Shown: positions 51,732-60,460 of the stretch, one piece after another | Numbering within the stretch: the first letter of the stretch is position 1 | Layout: each line of letters begins with the position of its first letter | Assembly: GCF_036227105.1 (NCBI RefSeq) | Contig: NZ_CP109434.1 | Coordinates: 8,032,501 to 8,096,500 of the forward strand | Direction: 5' to 3' | Source: Amycolatopsis sp. NBC_01488 | GTDB lineage: Bacteria; Actinomycetota; Actinomycetes; Mycobacteriales; Pseudonocardiaceae | DNA: 64,000 bases | Made by a program: the position numbers and the translations under genes | Notes under the pieces: model-generated | What the model saw: the letters and a program-made list of their open reading frames with translations, nothing else | What the model was told of the DNA's origin: nothing | Databases searched by the model: none

Positions 51732-51744
51732 TAACCATTGGTTA
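51732..51744. promoter_or_regulatory. Perfect palindrome between the regulator and kinase genes
   Basis: TAACCATTGGTTA is an exact inverted repeat around one T, in the AT-rich region between the divergent genes. It is a good candidate binding site for the response regulator itself. A degraded equivalent occurs at 2888-2903 beside the dead regulator copy. Confidence 0.55.
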
Positions 51745-51800
51745 ACCTTTATCCTCGCCAAACTTCGCGTTCAGCGGATCAGCACGGCAGACTTGCGGCC

Positions 51801-53078
51801 ATGCGCAGACGCATCATTCTGCTCGCGGTCGCCGCCGCGCTGCTGGCCACCAGTCTTTTCGGAATCCCCCTTGTGGTCGGTGTCGCGAACTACTTCACCC
51901 AGGACGAGCGCACCGAACTCGAACGCACCGCCGACGCCGCGGCGCTGTCGATCGCCGACGACGTGCTCACGCACCGGAGCCTGCCGGAGTTCCCGGGGTC
52001 CGGGTCCGAAGAGGACACCACCGCGCTCTACAGCCCGGCGGGCGTCCTCCTGACGGGCAGCGGCCCGGCGAACGCCGATCCTGTCGTGTCGCGCGCCCGC
52101 GACGGCGAGGTGGCCAGCGGCGAGGTCGGCTCGGAACTCGTGGTCGCCGTGCCGATCCTGCAGGACGACCAGCTGAGCGGCATCGTGCGCGCGTCGACGC
52201 CCCGCACCGACGGGTACCAGAAGATCGCGGTCTCCTGGCTGGCCATGGCCGGGCTGGCGGCCGCCGCGATCGCCCTGACGTGGCTGCTCGCCGCGCGGCT
52301 GGCCGCGCGGGTCGCCGGCCCGCTCGAGCAGCTGTCCGCGGCGGCCGGCCGGCTCGGCGACGGCGACTTCAGCGTCCATGCCCCGGTCAGCGGCATCGGC
52401 GAGATCGACCAGCTGGGCGGCGCTCTCGACCAGGCCGCGGCCCGGATCGCCGACGTCCTGGACCGTCAGCATGCCCTGGCAGCCGACGCTTCGCACCAGT
52501 TGCGGACCCCGCTGGCCGGCCTGCGCCTGCAGCTGGAGTCGGCGTTGGACCCGCCGGGGCAGAACCTGGAAGCGGCCGTCGCGGCCGCGATCGCCACCGC
52601 GGATCGGCTGGAGACGACGATCGACGACCTGGTCACCCTCGCCAGCCGGCCGCCGGAGGATCGCGGGGTGATCGAGCCTGACGTACTGCTGCGCGACGTC
52701 GTGGCCGGCTGGCGGAACCTGCTGGCGAACCGGGGCAGGCAGCTGGTGATCTCCGCCGAGGCCGACGGGCGGCCCAGAGCGGCCGAGGCCGCGGTGCGGC
52801 AGATCGTCGGTGTCCTGCTCGACAACGCCGTCATCCACGGTGCAGGGACGGTGACGATCACGACCCGTGACAGCGGTGACGCGTTCGCGATCGACGTGGC
52901 CGACGAGGGACGTGGCACGAGCGACGGCCAGGACCTGTTCATCCGGGGGCACAGTGGCGCCGGGGGCACCGGAATAGGTCTGGCGCTGGCCCGGGACCTC
53001 GCGGAAGCCGAGGGCGGCCGGCTGTGGCTCAGCCGGGCCGCACCCACGACGTTCACCCTGTTGCTGCCCCCGGCGTGA
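51801..53078 (+). CDS. Sensor histidine kinase (HisKA, HAMP)
   Basis: 425 residues from ATG 51801. Two membrane helices (residues ~5-30 and ~150-172) bracket an extracytoplasmic sensor of ~115 residues. HAMP domain follows (RVAGPLEQLSAAAGRLGDGD), then the dimerisation box DASHQLRTPLAGLRLQLE with the phospho-His near 232, N-box VLLDNAVIHG, and G-boxes DEGRGTS and GTGIGLALARDLAE. Cognate partner of the regulator at 50961. The last 26 bases overlap the convergent glycosidase gene. Confidence 0.94.
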   Translation: MRRRIILLAVAAALLATSLFGIPLVVGVANYFTQDERTELERTADAAALSIADDVLTHRSLPEFPGSGSEEDTTALYSPAGVLLTGSGPANADPVVSRARDGEVASGEVGSELVVAVPILQDDQLSGIVRASTPRTDGYQKIAVSWLAMAGLAAAAIALTWLLAARLAARVAGPLEQLSAAAGRLGDGDFSVHAPVSGIGEIDQLGGALDQAAARIADVLDRQHALAADASHQLRTPLAGLRLQLESALDPPGQNLEAAVAAAIATADRLETTIDDLVTLASRPPEDRGVIEPDVLLRDVVAGWRNLLANRGRQLVISAEADGRPRAAEAAVRQIVGVLLDNAVIHGAGTVTITTRDSGDAFAIDVADEGRGTSDGQDLFIRGHSGAGGTGIGLALARDLAEAEGGRLWLSRAAPTTFTLLLPPA

Positions 53079-54231
53079 GCAGGGCACCGGAACGCGCCGT
53101 GACCGCGAAGAAGTCGCGCTGGTCGGCGGACAGGTAGCGATCCGGTGCGGTGGGCATGCTCGGCACCAACGTCCGCGGCGCCGCACCCGCGACGTCGGGC
53201 CGGAACAGGGTGCAGCTCACCATCCCGCCGTGGATGTCCAGCTCCATCCCCCGGACGACGCCCGCCGTCGCCAGCGCGTTCGCCATGGCGGTCAGCGTGA
53301 GCTGGTCGCCGGCCACGTAGACGAGCCGGCCGTGCGCATCAATACCGGCGCCTGAGCGCCAGGTGAACTGGAATTGGTTGCGCGGGCTCCCCCACTGCCC
53401 CGCCGGGTTCCCCGACAGTCCGGGGACCGGCTTGCCACCGTCGACGATCAGCTCGAGGTTCTGCCGCACCGCCACGACCTGCTGGGTCATGTGCGCGTCG
53501 CGGCCCCACAGTGCGACGTTCGCCACCCCGGAGCGGTCGATGACCAATGAGGCCATCCCGTTCTTCAACGGTTTCCCGTACTGGCCGTCGGCGTAGAAAC
53601 CGCCGTCGGTGTCACGGAGCTTGAACCCCGAGTTGAACGTGGCGAGCAGCGACGGACGGAGCGCGTTCGGCACCTGCGCGTGCTCGGGCCACGTGCCGCC
53701 CGGCTCCTTCGTCCCGGCGATCAGGTGGGTGCCGGCCCACTTCTGGTCGAACGCCACGATCGCGGCCACCACGCTCGTGTGGCCGGGGTCCGGGCGCAGG
53801 AACGTCGTGTAGTCGGCAGCCTGGCCTCCGGCCATCCGGGCACCGGGCACCCACGCCCCTTCACCGGGCAGGGCGCCGGGGAGGGTCGCCAGCGGCGCCG
53901 GCGCGTTCGCCGTGTCGGCGCCGACCGGCACCGACACCGGAGCGGGCAAGGCGTCGGTGCTCGGCGCGCTGTTCGCGGGCGGATGTCTGGTGTAGTACCA
54001 GTTCTCGAGCGCGTTCACGACCGGGCCGGCGCCCATCTGCCGGGCCCAGTCCGCGGTCCGGGCGGTGACGGTCGCCGCCCCGGGCGCGGTGAGCGCCTGA
54101 ACGTAGGTGACGGCCGGATAGACGATCAGGATCAGGGACACGACGACCGCGCGCCGCAACCGTTTCTTACGGCGTTTCACCGGCGGACGAGGAGGATTCG
54201 GAGTTCCGGTTCGGCTCGCTACATCGACCAT
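53053..54231 (-). CDS. Membrane-anchored phosphodiester glycosidase (NAGPA/DUF2233)
   Basis: 392 residues from ATG 54231. A basic cytoplasmic start (PPVKRRKKRLRRAVV) and one membrane helix (residues ~28-48) are followed by an exposed linker and the phosphodiester-glycosidase domain: LLATFNSGFKLRDTDGGFYA, RSGAGIDAHGRLVYVAGD, MELDIHGGMVSCTLF. The family cleaves sugar-phosphodiesters; actinomycete members are extracellular and probably act on cell-wall glycans or teichoic acids. Convergent with the kinase, overlapping its stop. Confidence 0.85.
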   Translation of the reverse strand: MVDVASRTGTPNPPRPPVKRRKKRLRRAVVVSLILIVYPAVTYVQALTAPGAATVTARTADWARQMGAGPVVNALENWYYTRHPPANSAPSTDALPAPVSVPVGADTANAPAPLATLPGALPGEGAWVPGARMAGGQAADYTTFLRPDPGHTSVVAAIVAFDQKWAGTHLIAGTKEPGGTWPEHAQVPNALRPSLLATFNSGFKLRDTDGGFYADGQYGKPLKNGMASLVIDRSGVANVALWGRDAHMTQQVVAVRQNLELIVDGGKPVPGLSGNPAGQWGSPRNQFQFTWRSGAGIDAHGRLVYVAGDQLTLTAMANALATAGVVRGMELDIHGGMVSCTLFRPDVAGAAPRTLVPSMPTAPDRYLSADQRDFFAVTARSGALLTPGAATG

Positions 54232-54287
54232 GTTTCACGGTAACGACGCCCGGGTTCGCCCTGGTGCATCGAAGTGCTAATATATGA

Positions 54288-54917
54288 CTAATAGCGACCG
54301 ACCTCGTTGCGCTGCTTGCGGTTCCGGAGGAGTTCGAGACCGAGGGGAATGAGCGAGACGAGCACGACCAGCGCGATGATGGGCAGCAGGTACTGGTCGA
54401 TACCGGGAATGCTGGAACCGAGGACGTAGCCGGCGAGCGTGACGCCGATCGACCAGAGCAGGCCGCCGAGGACCTGCCACACCACGAAGGTGCGAGCCGG
54501 GACGGCGAGCATTCCGGCGAGCGGGTTCAGGACGGTGCGGACCACGGGGATGAACCGCGCGAGCACGATGGCCTTGGCGTGGCCGTAGCGGCCGAAGAGT
54601 TCTTCGGCCCTCGTCAATCCTCGATGGAGGTGCTGGTTGCGAGTCTTGGCCACCAGGGCGCGACCGCCACGCCGTCCGATGAGGAACCCGGTCTGCGCAC
54701 CCAGGAGCGCACCGGCGACGGAGGCGATCAGCACCAGCGGCAGCGAAAGGTGGACGGCGGCCGTCGCACTCGTCGTGCAGAACAGGCCCGCGGTGAAGAG
54801 CAGGGAGTCGCCGGGCAGGAAGAACCCGATCAACAGGCCGGTCTCGGCGAACAGCACGAGGAACACCCCTGCCGCGCCGAGACTCGACAACCACGACGTC
54901 GCGCTCAACGGGTTCAT
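54288..54917 (-). CDS. DedA-family membrane protein
   Basis: 209 residues from ATG 54917. SNARE-associated/VTT fold: FAETGLLIGFFLPGDSLLFT, then GAQTGFLIGRRGGR, and FGRYGHAKAIVLARFIPVVR with the Arg of the family's FxRFxPxxR motif, followed by NPLAGM. DedA proteins flip undecaprenyl phosphate or phospholipids and maintain membrane potential. An envelope role fits the neighbouring glycosidase and PAP2 phosphatase. Confidence 0.92.
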   Translation of the reverse strand: MNPLSATSWLSSLGAAGVFLVLFAETGLLIGFFLPGDSLLFTAGLFCTTSATAAVHLSLPLVLIASVAGALLGAQTGFLIGRRGGRALVAKTRNQHLHRGLTRAEELFGRYGHAKAIVLARFIPVVRTVLNPLAGMLAVPARTFVVWQVLGGLLWSIGVTLAGYVLGSSIPGIDQYLLPIIALVVLVSLIPLGLELLRNRKQRNEVGRY

Positions 54918-55021
54918 CGGTCGGACCGCCTTCCGCCGGCGTGGTCGCCGGTCACATGTTCGACAGCTATGTAGTAGTTCTACACCTAGGTAGTTTTCAG
55001 CGGCCGCCGTCCCGGTTCCGC

Positions 55022-55633
55022 TCAGGGCGCCGTCGCGTTGCCACGCCAGCGCGCCAGGGCGTGCTCCCACAGCCGTGCCCGGTGCTTGTCCAGCAGGTGA
55101 CGGCTGATCAGGTAGGTCGCGCCCAGCGCGGCGAGCGCAGCCGATTCCCACAGCACGCCGCCGAGCACGGCTGTGATGAACACCTCCGGGCCGCTCAGCG
55201 GCGGGGCGACCTGCCGGCCCGCCTGATCCGTCCACACCTGGACGTGCTTCGGCACGACCGGACCGGCACCCAGCTGAACGACACCACGCCGGGGCTGACC
55301 GTTCGGCGCGCTCCAGACCGCCGTGACCGACCTCAGGTCGGCCACCCCGCTCCCGCTGCCCTGCGCCCGGCCGGCGGGCACGGGGATGTCGGGCCGGAGG
55401 TTCGCGGCAACCAGGTGCCGCGAGTGGGCTTGCGCGGCCGCCGCGGCCGCGAGCCGGCCGTAGTCCGCCGCGGAAAGCACGCCGACGACCGCGATCGACA
55501 CGGCCGCCAGCAGTCCCAGCACGACGATGACCCACGCCTCCAACCGGTCGGGCAGCCGGCCCGACCGGGAGGCGATCGGCTTCACCAGCCGCAGGCGTCT
55601 CGGCAACGCACTCGATCCCCGCACAGGCCTCAT
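55022..55633 (-). CDS. Rv1733c-like two-helix membrane protein
   Basis: 203 residues from ATG 55633, chosen because the longer frame to 55792 lacks conserved sequence. Short basic start, helix 1 at ~35-57 (AWVIVVLGLLAAVSIAVVGV), an outer domain of ~90 residues with AVWSAPNGQPRRGVVQLG, and helix 2 near 150-170. This is the layout and sequence style of the mycobacterial Rv1733c family, whose biochemical role is unknown. Confidence 0.75.
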   Translation of the reverse strand: MRPVRGSSALPRRLRLVKPIASRSGRLPDRLEAWVIVVLGLLAAVSIAVVGVLSAADYGRLAAAAAAQAHSRHLVAANLRPDIPVPAGRAQGSGSGVADLRSVTAVWSAPNGQPRRGVVQLGAGPVVPKHVQVWTDQAGRQVAPPLSGPEVFITAVLGGVLWESAALAALGATYLISRHLLDKHRARLWEHALARWRGNATAP

Positions 55634-55886
55634 GACTCCAGGGTGCGCCACGATCCGGACCGAGTCATGGCCGTTAACCGCGGCTTTGCCCGGCCCTGGC
55701 ACATCATTACCCGGCAGCGGGCCGCCACCGTTCGTCATGAGCGTCCTGGTGCACTGGGGGTGCCCCGGGGTGGCCGTCACCTTTCGCGACACGCGCTAAC
55801 CTCGCGATAACCTTGGGTTTGGTACACAGGTGCGGCACGACCGTGCGGTGTCCGGTCGCGCCCGTTTGCTTGAGTCCATAGTAGAC

Positions 55887-55900
55887 ATTCGTGGACGAAT
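55887..55900. promoter_or_regulatory. Perfect inverted repeat upstream of the repetitive secreted protein
   Basis: ATTCGT-GG-ACGAAT is an exact inverted repeat 68 bases before ATG 55968. A TTGCTT-like element (55866-55871) lies just before it, so it may overlap the promoter. Confidence 0.4.
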
Positions 55901-55967
55901 CCGGCTGAACCATTCAGGTTTTTCCGCCGTGTGCCGTGGTGAGGTGGCGACCTGAAAGGAGGGGCTG

Positions 55968-57428
55968 ATGCCCCACTTGCGTACGTCCGGACGGCACCGC
56001 AAACCGGCGACGATCGGACTCGTCGCCCTGCTGGGCGTCGCGGGGGCGACCGCGACGGCGATCGCCCTGAGCAGCCCGGCGAGCAATGCGGCAACGGAGA
56101 ACTGCACCGCACTGGACACGGCGATGCAGAACAACCTCAGCTTCATCGCCAGCCAGCAGGCGGCGCCGGACGCCCAGTCCACGGCCCGCATCGCCGACCG
56201 CACGGCCGTGGTCGGCCAGATCCAGCAGCAGCGACAGGCCAAGGGCTGTCAGGGGAAGGTAGCGGCGAGCCAGGCGGCGGTCGACTGCGCCGCGGTCGCC
56301 GGAGCCGCCGACGGCAGTGCGGTGGCCGATCAGCAGGGTATGGCGGGCCAGGCCAACGGGGCCGGTCAGAACGGCGCGGGCCAGCAGCACGGCACGGCCC
56401 GGAACGGCATGACCGGCAAGAACGGCGCGGCAAGCAAGAACGGCATGGCTCACAAGAACGGGATGGCGAACCAGAACGGCATGACCGGACAGCAGGACGC
56501 GGCCGGTCAGAACCAGGCAGCCGCGGGCGGCCAGGCCTGCGCGGTCGTCCAGCAGTGCGTGGCTCAGCAAGCCATGGCCGCGGACGCCAACGGCATGGCG
56601 CAGCAGAACGCGATGACCGGCCAAGCTGCAGCCGCAGCCCAGAACGGCATGGCTGACCAGCAGAGCATGAACAACCAGAACGGCATGGCCGACCAGCAGG
56701 GCATGGCGAATCAGACCCAAGCCGCCGACCAGAACGGGATGGCTCAGAACGGCACCGCCGACCCGAGCGCGACGGCCGATCCGACCGCGGCTGCCGCCCA
56801 GGACGCGACAGCCGGCCAGGACTGCGCGGCCATCCTGGCCTGCGTCGCCCAGGCCGACCCCAACGCGGCAGCCGGCCAGCAGGGCATGGCCACCGGCCAG
56901 ACCGGGGCGGCCGACCAGAACGGGGCCACCGGACAGAACGGCGCCGGACAGAACGGGAAGGCGAAGCACAAGGCGAAGACCAAGGCCAACGCCGGTCAGC
57001 AGGCCGCGGACCAAGCTGCGGCGGATCAGGCGGCGACCATCGCGGCCGACTGCGTCGCCGCGGCGGCCGCCAACGGTGCCCAGGCAACCGGCGCGCAGAC
57101 CACCGACACGCAGGCCGCAGACACCCAAGGCGCCCAGGCTACCGGCACCCAGGCCGCCGGTAGCCAGGACTCGGCGGCGAGCAACGTCGTCTGTCCCGGC
57201 TCCACCGTCACGCTCTCCGGTGACGCGGGTTCGCCTGCGGCGTCCAGCAACCAGTTCCCGGTCGGCACCATGCTGAAGGTCACGAACCTCGACAATGCCA
57301 AGTCCATTACGGTGCCGGTGACCTCGACATCCGGAAGCTGCGCGCTGCTGAACAACTCCGCGTTCAACCGGATCCACGAACCCGGCAAGCAACTGATCCG
57401 CAACGCGAAGATCCAGAAGGTCGGCTGA
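55968..57428 (+). CDS. Repetitive Gln/Asn/Gly/Met-rich secreted protein with double-psi-barrel-like C-terminus
   Basis: 486 residues from ATG 55968 with GAAAGGAGGGG upstream. A signal peptide of ~42 residues ends SNAA. A helical Gln-rich segment (LDTAMQNNLSFIASQQAAPD, RTAVVGQIQQQRQAKGC) is followed by ~270 residues of short imperfect repeats of the type QNGMA/QQGMA/KNGMA, interrupted by Cys pairs (CAVVQQCVAQQ, CAAILACVAQA, DCVAAAAAN). The last ~80 residues are globular: CPGSTVTLSGD, FPVGTMLKVTNLDNAKSITV, CALLNNSAFNRI, resembling RlpA/expansin-type double-psi barrels. Function unknown; probably wall-associated, with the repeats as a flexible stalk. Followed by a terminator. Confidence 0.8.
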   Translation: MPHLRTSGRHRKPATIGLVALLGVAGATATAIALSSPASNAATENCTALDTAMQNNLSFIASQQAAPDAQSTARIADRTAVVGQIQQQRQAKGCQGKVAASQAAVDCAAVAGAADGSAVADQQGMAGQANGAGQNGAGQQHGTARNGMTGKNGAASKNGMAHKNGMANQNGMTGQQDAAGQNQAAAGGQACAVVQQCVAQQAMAADANGMAQQNAMTGQAAAAAQNGMADQQSMNNQNGMADQQGMANQTQAADQNGMAQNGTADPSATADPTAAAAQDATAGQDCAAILACVAQADPNAAAGQQGMATGQTGAADQNGATGQNGAGQNGKAKHKAKTKANAGQQAADQAAADQAATIAADCVAAAAANGAQATGAQTTDTQAADTQGAQATGTQAAGSQDSAASNVVCPGSTVTLSGDAGSPAASSNQFPVGTMLKVTNLDNAKSITVPVTSTSGSCALLNNSAFNRIHEPGKQLIRNAKIQKVG

Positions 57429-57438
57429 CAACCTGGCT

Positions 57439-57473
57439 GGGGTGTGTGTCAGCGGAAGGTCGACGCACACCCC
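57439..57473 (+). terminator. Terminator after the repetitive protein
   Basis: GGGGTGTGTG (57439-57448) pairs with CGCACACCCC (57464-57473) at every position if a G-T wobble is allowed, and CTGG/CCGG-type pairs extend it outward. It starts 10 bases after the stop. Confidence 0.7.
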
Positions 57474-57478
57474 GGCCG

Positions 57479-57690
57479 TCAGCCCAGAGCCGGCAGCACC
57501 CCGGTCCCTTCCTCGCGAACCACCTGCAGCGCCGGCGGGTTCAGGCCGAGCAGCCGCAGGATCGTCGGCGCGACCTCCATCGTCGCCACGGCGCGGCGAT
57601 CACTAGGCCGTCGGCGAGGCCGGGGACACCCAGGTACCAGCTGGTGGGCCACGCCACCAGCGCGACGGTCCGCAGCGTCCCGCATGGCCA
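57479..57690 (-). pseudogene. C-terminal fragment of an alkaline-phosphatase-superfamily protein
   Basis: The minus strand reads RTVALVAWPTSWYLGVPGLA. After a one-base shift near 57600 it continues VATMEVAPTILRLLGLNPPA and LQVVREEGTGVLPALG with a stop at 57479. This is the end of a sulfatase/phosphodiesterase-type alkaline phosphatase (the IAPTIL-type motif close to the C-terminus). All catalytic parts are missing. The remainder of 57691-57771 is the presumed promoter of the next operon. Confidence 0.65.
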
Positions 57691-57771
57691 CCATTGTCCG
57701 GCGTGCGAGGTTAACGGACCTTAGCCCGCAGGGAACCGGTCACTGACCGCCGTCCCCCTAGCTTGGCTTTC

Positions 57772-58452
57772 GTGGCTTCCCCGTCGTCGACAGAGCGAGG
57801 CGCCGGTCTCGGCGTCCGGCGCCCGCTCCTGACCGCGGCGCTCGCGGCACTCGTGTTCCTGGCGCTGCTCGCGTCGGCGAGCGATGCCCTGCCCTGGGCC
57901 AGAGGCTTCGACCTCGATGCCCATTCGTGGCTGGTGTCGCACCGGTCCGCGGCACTCGCCTCCGTCGCCGCGGTGATCACCTCGACGGCGTCCTCCGCGT
58001 TCACCGCCCCGCTCGTGTTCGTGGTCGCCGCCGCGCTCACCCGGGGATACCTCCGCGCCCGGCTCGTCCGCGCCGGGCTCGTCCTCGCCGTGATGTTGTC
58101 CGCCGTGCTGTGCCGCTACGGGATTTCCGAGCTGATCGCCCGCCCACGTCCACCCACGGCGGATTGGGTGGTCCAGGCCGGCGGCCTCTCCTTTCCGTCG
58201 GGGCACACTTCCGACGGCGCGCTCGCCGCGGGCCTGATCGCCTGGCTGGTCGTACGCCGGTTCACCGGCCGAGTCACGACGTGCGTGGTGTGGCTGCTCG
58301 CGGCCGCGTACGCCCTGCTGATCGCCTGGACCCGCGTCTACCTCGGGGTGCACTGGCCCACCGATGTCCTCGGCAGCTTGGCGTTCGCCACGGCCTGGCT
58401 GTCCGGTTCCCTCGTGCTGCAGCGGCTCGAAGAGCGCGAGACGAGCATCTGA
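57772..58452 (+). CDS. PAP2-family membrane phosphatase
   Basis: 226 residues from GTG 57772; TTG 57763 is possible. Six membrane helices with the PAP2 active-site motifs: RPRPP (motif 1, with Arg for the usual Lys further upstream), PSGHTSDGAL (motif 2, catalytic His) and TRVYLGVHWPTDVLG (motif 3, Arg/His/Asp). It dephosphorylates lipid phosphates such as undecaprenyl pyrophosphate on the outer face. First gene of a run with a lipoprotein and an ABC exporter; the next start is 15 bases after its stop. Confidence 0.92.
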   Translation: MASPSSTERGAGLGVRRPLLTAALAALVFLALLASASDALPWARGFDLDAHSWLVSHRSAALASVAAVITSTASSAFTAPLVFVVAAALTRGYLRARLVRAGLVLAVMLSAVLCRYGISELIARPRPPTADWVVQAGGLSFPSGHTSDGALAAGLIAWLVVRRFTGRVTTCVVWLLAAAYALLIAWTRVYLGVHWPTDVLGSLAFATAWLSGSLVLQRLEERETSI

Positions 58453-58467
58453 CGCAGAAAGGTCCTC

Positions 58468-59100
58468 ATGCCTGCAATGACCACGGCCCGCATCGCCGTC
58501 GCGGCGGTCGCGGCGGCGGTGCTCACCGCCTGCTCCGGAAGCCCGGCGCCCACAACGGCTCCGGCCTCGAGTCCGGCCTCGAGTCCGGCTTCGGGAGGCG
58601 AGCCCTCCGGCGGCACCACCGCGACGGAGGTCAACCCCGCCGGCGACATCCCCGACAACCAGGCCTACGTGCCCTTCACCCCGCCCGGCGGCGGCTTCAC
58701 CGTCAAGATCCCGGAGGGCTGGGCCTCCTCGACGGCGGGCGACACGACGACCTTCACCGACAAGCTGAACCAGGTCCAGGTGACCTCGTCCCGCAGCGCG
58801 GCCGCGCCGACGACGACGTCGGTGACCGCGACGGACGTCCCGGCGCTCAAGGCCAAGACCCCGAACTTCGCCATGGGTCAGGTCTCGACGGTTTCCCGCG
58901 CCGCCGGCCAGGCGACTCTCCTGACTTACCAGGGCGATTCGGCACCGAACCCCGTCACCGGGAAGGTCGTCCGTGACGCGTTCGAGCGCTACAGCTTCTT
59001 CCGAGCCGGGACCCGCGTCGACCTGACGCTGTCGGGTCCGACCAACGCCGACAACGTCGACCCCTGGCGCACCGTCACCGATTCCCTGAGCTGGTCGTGA
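58468..59100 (+). CDS. LpqN-like lipoprotein
   Basis: 210 residues from ATG 58468 (AGAAAGG upstream). Signal with lipobox LTAC at residues 19-22, a Ser/Pro/Ala-rich linker with repeated ASSP units, then a ~150-residue domain starting at YVPFTPPGGGFTVKIPEGW. Its style is that of small actinobacterial lipoproteins that bind or hand over lipids (LpqN/photosystem II PsbP-like). Its stop overlaps the first ATPase start, so it is probably an accessory of the ABC system. Confidence 0.75.
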   Translation: MPAMTTARIAVAAVAAAVLTACSGSPAPTTAPASSPASSPASGGEPSGGTTATEVNPAGDIPDNQAYVPFTPPGGGFTVKIPEGWASSTAGDTTTFTDKLNQVQVTSSRSAAAPTTTSVTATDVPALKAKTPNFAMGQVSTVSRAAGQATLLTYQGDSAPNPVTGKVVRDAFERYSFFRAGTRVDLTLSGPTNADNVDPWRTVTDSLSWS

Positions 59101-59783
59101 TGACGATCCCCGACTGGTCCACGCCGGCGCTGGACGCTCGCGACCTCTACCGCTTCTTCCGCACCGGCGACGACGAAACGCTGGCCCTGCGCGGCGTTTC
59201 GCTCACCGTTGCCCGCGGCGAGACCGTCGCGGTGGTCGGGCCCTCGGGCTCGGGGAAGTCGACGCTCCTGGCCTGTCTGGCCGGCCTGGACGAGCCGGCG
59301 GGCGGCAGCGTCGAAGTCGCCGGGGAACGGATCAGCCACCGTCCCGAGGCCGTCCGTGCGAAGATTCGCGCCCACCGGATCGGGGTGCTGCTGCAGTCCC
59401 GCAACCTGCTGCCGCACCTCGACGTGCGGGGCAACGTCCGGCTGGCCCGCCGAGCGTGGCGCCACAGCGGCTTCCGCCCTTCGGTGGACGAACTGCTGGA
59501 ACGAGTCGGACTCCGCGAGCGCGGGCGGGCGACGCCCGCGCAGCTCTCCGGCGGCGAACTCGCCCGGGCCGGGCTCGCCGTCGCGCTGGCCAACAATCCC
59601 GACGTGCTGCTGGCCGACGAGCCGACCGGCGAACTCGACGGGTACACCGAGCAACAGATCCTCGAGCTGCTCCGCGACCACGCCGCCCAGGGGGCGGGTC
59701 TGCTGGTCGTCACCCACAGCGCCGAAGTCGTGGCGATCGCCGACCGGGTGGTCACCATCCAGGACGGCGAGGTGGCGGCATGA
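59100..59783 (+). CDS. ABC transporter ATP-binding protein (MacB/LolD-like), first of two
   Basis: 227 residues from ATG 59100; GTG 59097 is adjacent. Walker A GPSGSGKST, Q-loop LLQSRNLLPHLDV, signature LSGGELARAGLAVAL, Walker B VLLADEPTGELD and H-loop VVTHS all intact. The signature has Glu-Leu in place of the common Gln-Gln. Coupled by overlap to both neighbours. It works with the FtsX-type permease at 60457. Confidence 0.92.
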   Translation: MTIPDWSTPALDARDLYRFFRTGDDETLALRGVSLTVARGETVAVVGPSGSGKSTLLACLAGLDEPAGGSVEVAGERISHRPEAVRAKIRAHRIGVLLQSRNLLPHLDVRGNVRLARRAWRHSGFRPSVDELLERVGLRERGRATPAQLSGGELARAGLAVALANNPDVLLADEPTGELDGYTEQQILELLRDHAAQGAGLLVVTHSAEVVAIADRVVTIQDGEVAA

Positions 59784-60460
59784 CCGCCGAACCGCTGGTC
59801 GTCTGCGACGCCGTGGCCCGCACGTTCGGCAGCGGGGCGGCCGCGGTCGTCGCCGTCCACGGCTCCAGCTGCAGTGTCCACAGTGGAGCGCGGATCGCCA
59901 TCGCCGGGCCGTCCGGCTCGGGGAAGTCGACGCTGCTGCACCTGATGGCCGGGCTGGAGCGCCCCACCCACGGCACCGTCTCGTGGCCGGGTCTCGACCC
60001 GGCCCGGCCGCGCACCAGCGACATCGGCGTCGTCTTCCAGAGCCCCAGCCTGGTCCCGAACCTGGACGTCAGCGAGAACACCGGCCTGCCCCTCGTCATC
60101 GACGGCGTCGACGACCCCGAACGGGCCCAGCGCGTGTCCGAAGCGCTCGCCCTGGTCGGCGTCGACGACCTGGCCACCAAACTGCCCGAGGAGATCTCGG
60201 GCGGCCAGGCCCAGCGGGTGGCCGTCGCCCGGGTGCTCGCGCAACGGCCGCGGCTCCTGCTCGCCGACGAACCCACCGGGCAGCTCGACCGCGCCGCCGG
60301 ACAGCGGCTGCTGGACGCGCTGCTGGCCGCCACCGAACACCTGGGCGCCGCGCTCGTCGTCACCACCCACGACCGGGCCGTCATCGAGCGGCTGGACACC
60401 CACTGGACCATGCACGAAGGCAGACTCCGCACCGTCGCGACCCGGACGGTGACATCGTGA
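59780..60460 (+). CDS. ABC transporter ATP-binding protein, second of two
   Basis: 226 residues from ATG 59780, overlapping the previous stop by 4 bases. Walker A GPSGSGKST, Q-loop VFQSPSLVPNLDV, signature ISGGQAQRVAVAR, Walker B LLLADEPTGQLD and H-loop TTHD. Clearly a distinct subfamily member from the first ATPase, and equally complete. Two different intact ATPases beside one two-domain permease suggest a heterodimeric motor. Confidence 0.92.
   Translation: MTAEPLVVCDAVARTFGSGAAAVVAVHGSSCSVHSGARIAIAGPSGSGKSTLLHLMAGLERPTHGTVSWPGLDPARPRTSDIGVVFQSPSLVPNLDVSENTGLPLVIDGVDDPERAQRVSEALALVGVDDLATKLPEEISGGQAQRVAVARVLAQRPRLLLADEPTGQLDRAAGQRLLDALLAATEHLGAALVVTTHDRAVIERLDTHWTMHEGRLRTVATRTVTS

Noticed and set aside
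57587..57601. A third occurrence of the word GGCGCGGCGATCACT, as in the dispersed repeat
   Set aside because: Only 15 bases match and they fall inside the remnant of a phosphatase gene whose reading explains them; no flanking similarity.
59209..60456. Long upstream extension of the FtsX permease frame through both ATPase genes
   Set aside because: The two ATPases in other frames have complete motifs and 4-base overlaps; the permease starts naturally at GTG 60457.
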